This document shows, one piece after another, positions 63,201-64,000 of a DNA stretch of 64,000 nucleotides (its first letter is position 1; every line of letters begins with the position of its first letter). The notes under the pieces are model-generated. The model was not told where the DNA came from. It worked only from the letters and a program-made list of their open reading frames with translations, and did no database searches. Location: positions 1 through 64,000 of the forward strand of contig NZ_MCWZ01000334.1 in NCBI RefSeq assembly GCF_002877365.1. The letters are read 5' to 3'. This stretch comes from Vibrio sp. 10N.261.55.A7 (GTDB taxonomy: Bacteria > Pseudomonadota > Gammaproteobacteria > Enterobacterales > Vibrionaceae). The position numbers were made by a program, and so were the translations under genes.

Positions 63201-64000
63201 TTACATTACATCTTTGAGAGAGTCACGAATGGCGAGAACATCGTCGAGCTTACTAACAAATATTGGGACTAGGTTGGGGTCAAAGTGTTTACCCGCTTCC
63301 TCTTCAAGGAGGCTGATGGCTTTTTCAATGGGCCATGCTTTTTTATAAGGACGCTCACTGGTGAGTGCATCAAACACATCGGCGATAGCAACAATTCGCG
63401 CACTGAGCGGAATGTCTTCCCCTTTCGTGCCGTGAGGATAACCACTGCCGTCCCATTTTTCATGGTGGTAAAGGGCAATTTCACGAGCCATTTGAAGGAG
63501 CAAAGAGTCGCTCTCACCAATAATGTCACCACCAATCTTAACGTGCTGTTGCATGATGTCCCACTCTTCGGCATCCAGCTTTCCTGGCTTACCTAATACG
63601 TAATCTGGGATCCCAATCTTTCCGATGTCGTGCATAGGGGATGCCTGAAAAACAAGCTCTCTCCAACGCTCGTTGACGTCAAGTTGTTCGGCAATAATTC
63701 GGGAGTAGTGACTCATTCTGATAACGTGCATGCCCGTTTCGTTATCTTTGTATTCTGCAGCGCGCCCAAGGCGTTGAATGATTTCAAGCCTAGTTTTCTC
63801 AAGTTGCTCTGTACGTTTCTTAACCTTAACGGCCAGCTCTAGATTCTGGTTATGCAGCGCGATGTGAGTTTGAACACGCGCTTTCACAATCGGAGGACTG
63901 ATGGGCTTTGTAATGTAATCAACAGCGCCGAGTTCAAACCCCTTTTGTTCATCCACGACTTCTGCTTTTGCGGTAACGAAAATGACTGGAATGTCTGAGG
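63201..64000 (-). CDS. HD-GYP response regulator (c-di-GMP phosphodiesterase), 5' end outside window
   Basis: The frame is open to the window end, so only the last part of the receiver is present: SDIPVIFVTAKAEVVDEQKG and GAVDYITKPISP, including the conserved Lys before Pro. Then a helix-linker (VKKRTEQLEKTRLEIIQRLGRAAEYKD) and the HD-GYP domain: ETGMHVIRMSHYS, the HDIGKIGIPD metal site, and HHEKWDGSGYPHGTKG with the GYP motif. It degrades cyclic di-GMP. It is transcribed with the hybrid kinase whose Hpt likely phosphorylates it. A GTG at 63956 is not the start. Confidence 0.94.
   Translation of the reverse strand, partial: SDIPVIFVTAKAEVVDEQKGFELGAVDYITKPISPPIVKARVQTHIALHNQNLELAVKVKKRTEQLEKTRLEIIQRLGRAAEYKDNETGMHVIRMSHYSRIIAEQLDVNERWRELVFQASPMHDIGKIGIPDYVLGKPGKLDAEEWDIMQQHVKIGGDIIGESDSLLLQMAREIALYHHEKWDGSGYPHGTKGEDIPLSARIVAIADVFDALTSERPYKKAWPIEKAISLLEEEAGKHFDPNLVPIFVSKLDDVLAIRDSLKDVM

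Noticed and set aside
1..64000. CRISPR arrays, tRNA or rRNA genes, insertion sequences, prophage
   Set aside because: No spaced direct repeats of CRISPR type, no transposase or phage proteins, and no tRNA/rRNA-like sequences were recognised on reading; small RNAs cannot be excluded without a covariance search.

Overview
This window looks like part of a Vibrio-type gammaproteobacterial genome, most plausibly a secondary chromosome rich in accessory metabolism. The evidence is the mix of TRAP transporters, a nirBDC-cobA nitrite module, a lipocalin lipoprotein, a ybiT-type ABC-F gene, a TtpC-containing TonB system and many GGDEF/HD-GYP and sensor kinase genes. No rRNA, tRNA, insertion sequence, phage gene or CRISPR array was seen. 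Species assignment is inference only.

Layout. 1-5.9 kb: the end of a TRAP transporter operon with a HAD phosphatase, a DMT exporter, a lactate/malate-type dehydrogenase with an unusual specificity loop, and an MBL-fold hydrolase. 6-9.8 kb: a patchwork of small single-gene units (Pmp3-like peptide, two VOC proteins, Crp/Fnr-like regulator, ICMT-like methyltransferase, YciI protein) with two decayed gene remnants and a possible superintegron attC-like scar. 9.8-15.8 kb: lipocalin, then nirB-nirD-nirC and cobA (siroheme synthesis for NirB), headed by an FNR box. 15.8-21.3 kb: a gluconate unit (TRAP DctPQM, gluconokinase, 6-phosphogluconate dehydrogenase) with a CRP site and two mirror-image GntR-type operators. 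21.3-24.7 kb: minus-strand housekeeping-like small enzymes (LysE exporter, Nudix, isochorismatase-like, two GNATs, VOC).

24.9-38.7 kb: a block dominated by exported proteins: a His-rich protein, a small unknown, a large periplasmic MBL hydrolase, an outer-membrane barrel, a FadL-type barrel, two DUF1254/DUF1214 proteins and a Ser-type sulfatase. It also carries the sulfatase's radical-SAM maturase and two LysR regulators. I consider this the best candidate for an undescribed system: periplasmic processing of a sulfated, perhaps hydrophobic, substrate.

38.9-43.1 kb: ybiT, and a diguanylate cyclase with two different periplasmic binding-protein sensors. 43.3-56.7 kb: a Fur-boxed siderophore module (AraC regulator, TonB-dependent receptor, FhuF-like reductase, FhuC, FhuD, fused FhuB) followed by its own six-gene energizing system (DUF3450, TtpC, ExbB, ExbD, TonB, TPR protein). 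No siderophore synthesis genes are present, so it probably takes up a foreign siderophore. 56.8-64 kb: MscS channel, DUF899 thioredoxin-like protein, a hybrid histidine kinase with two receivers and an Hpt domain, and a truncated HD-GYP response regulator running off the window end.
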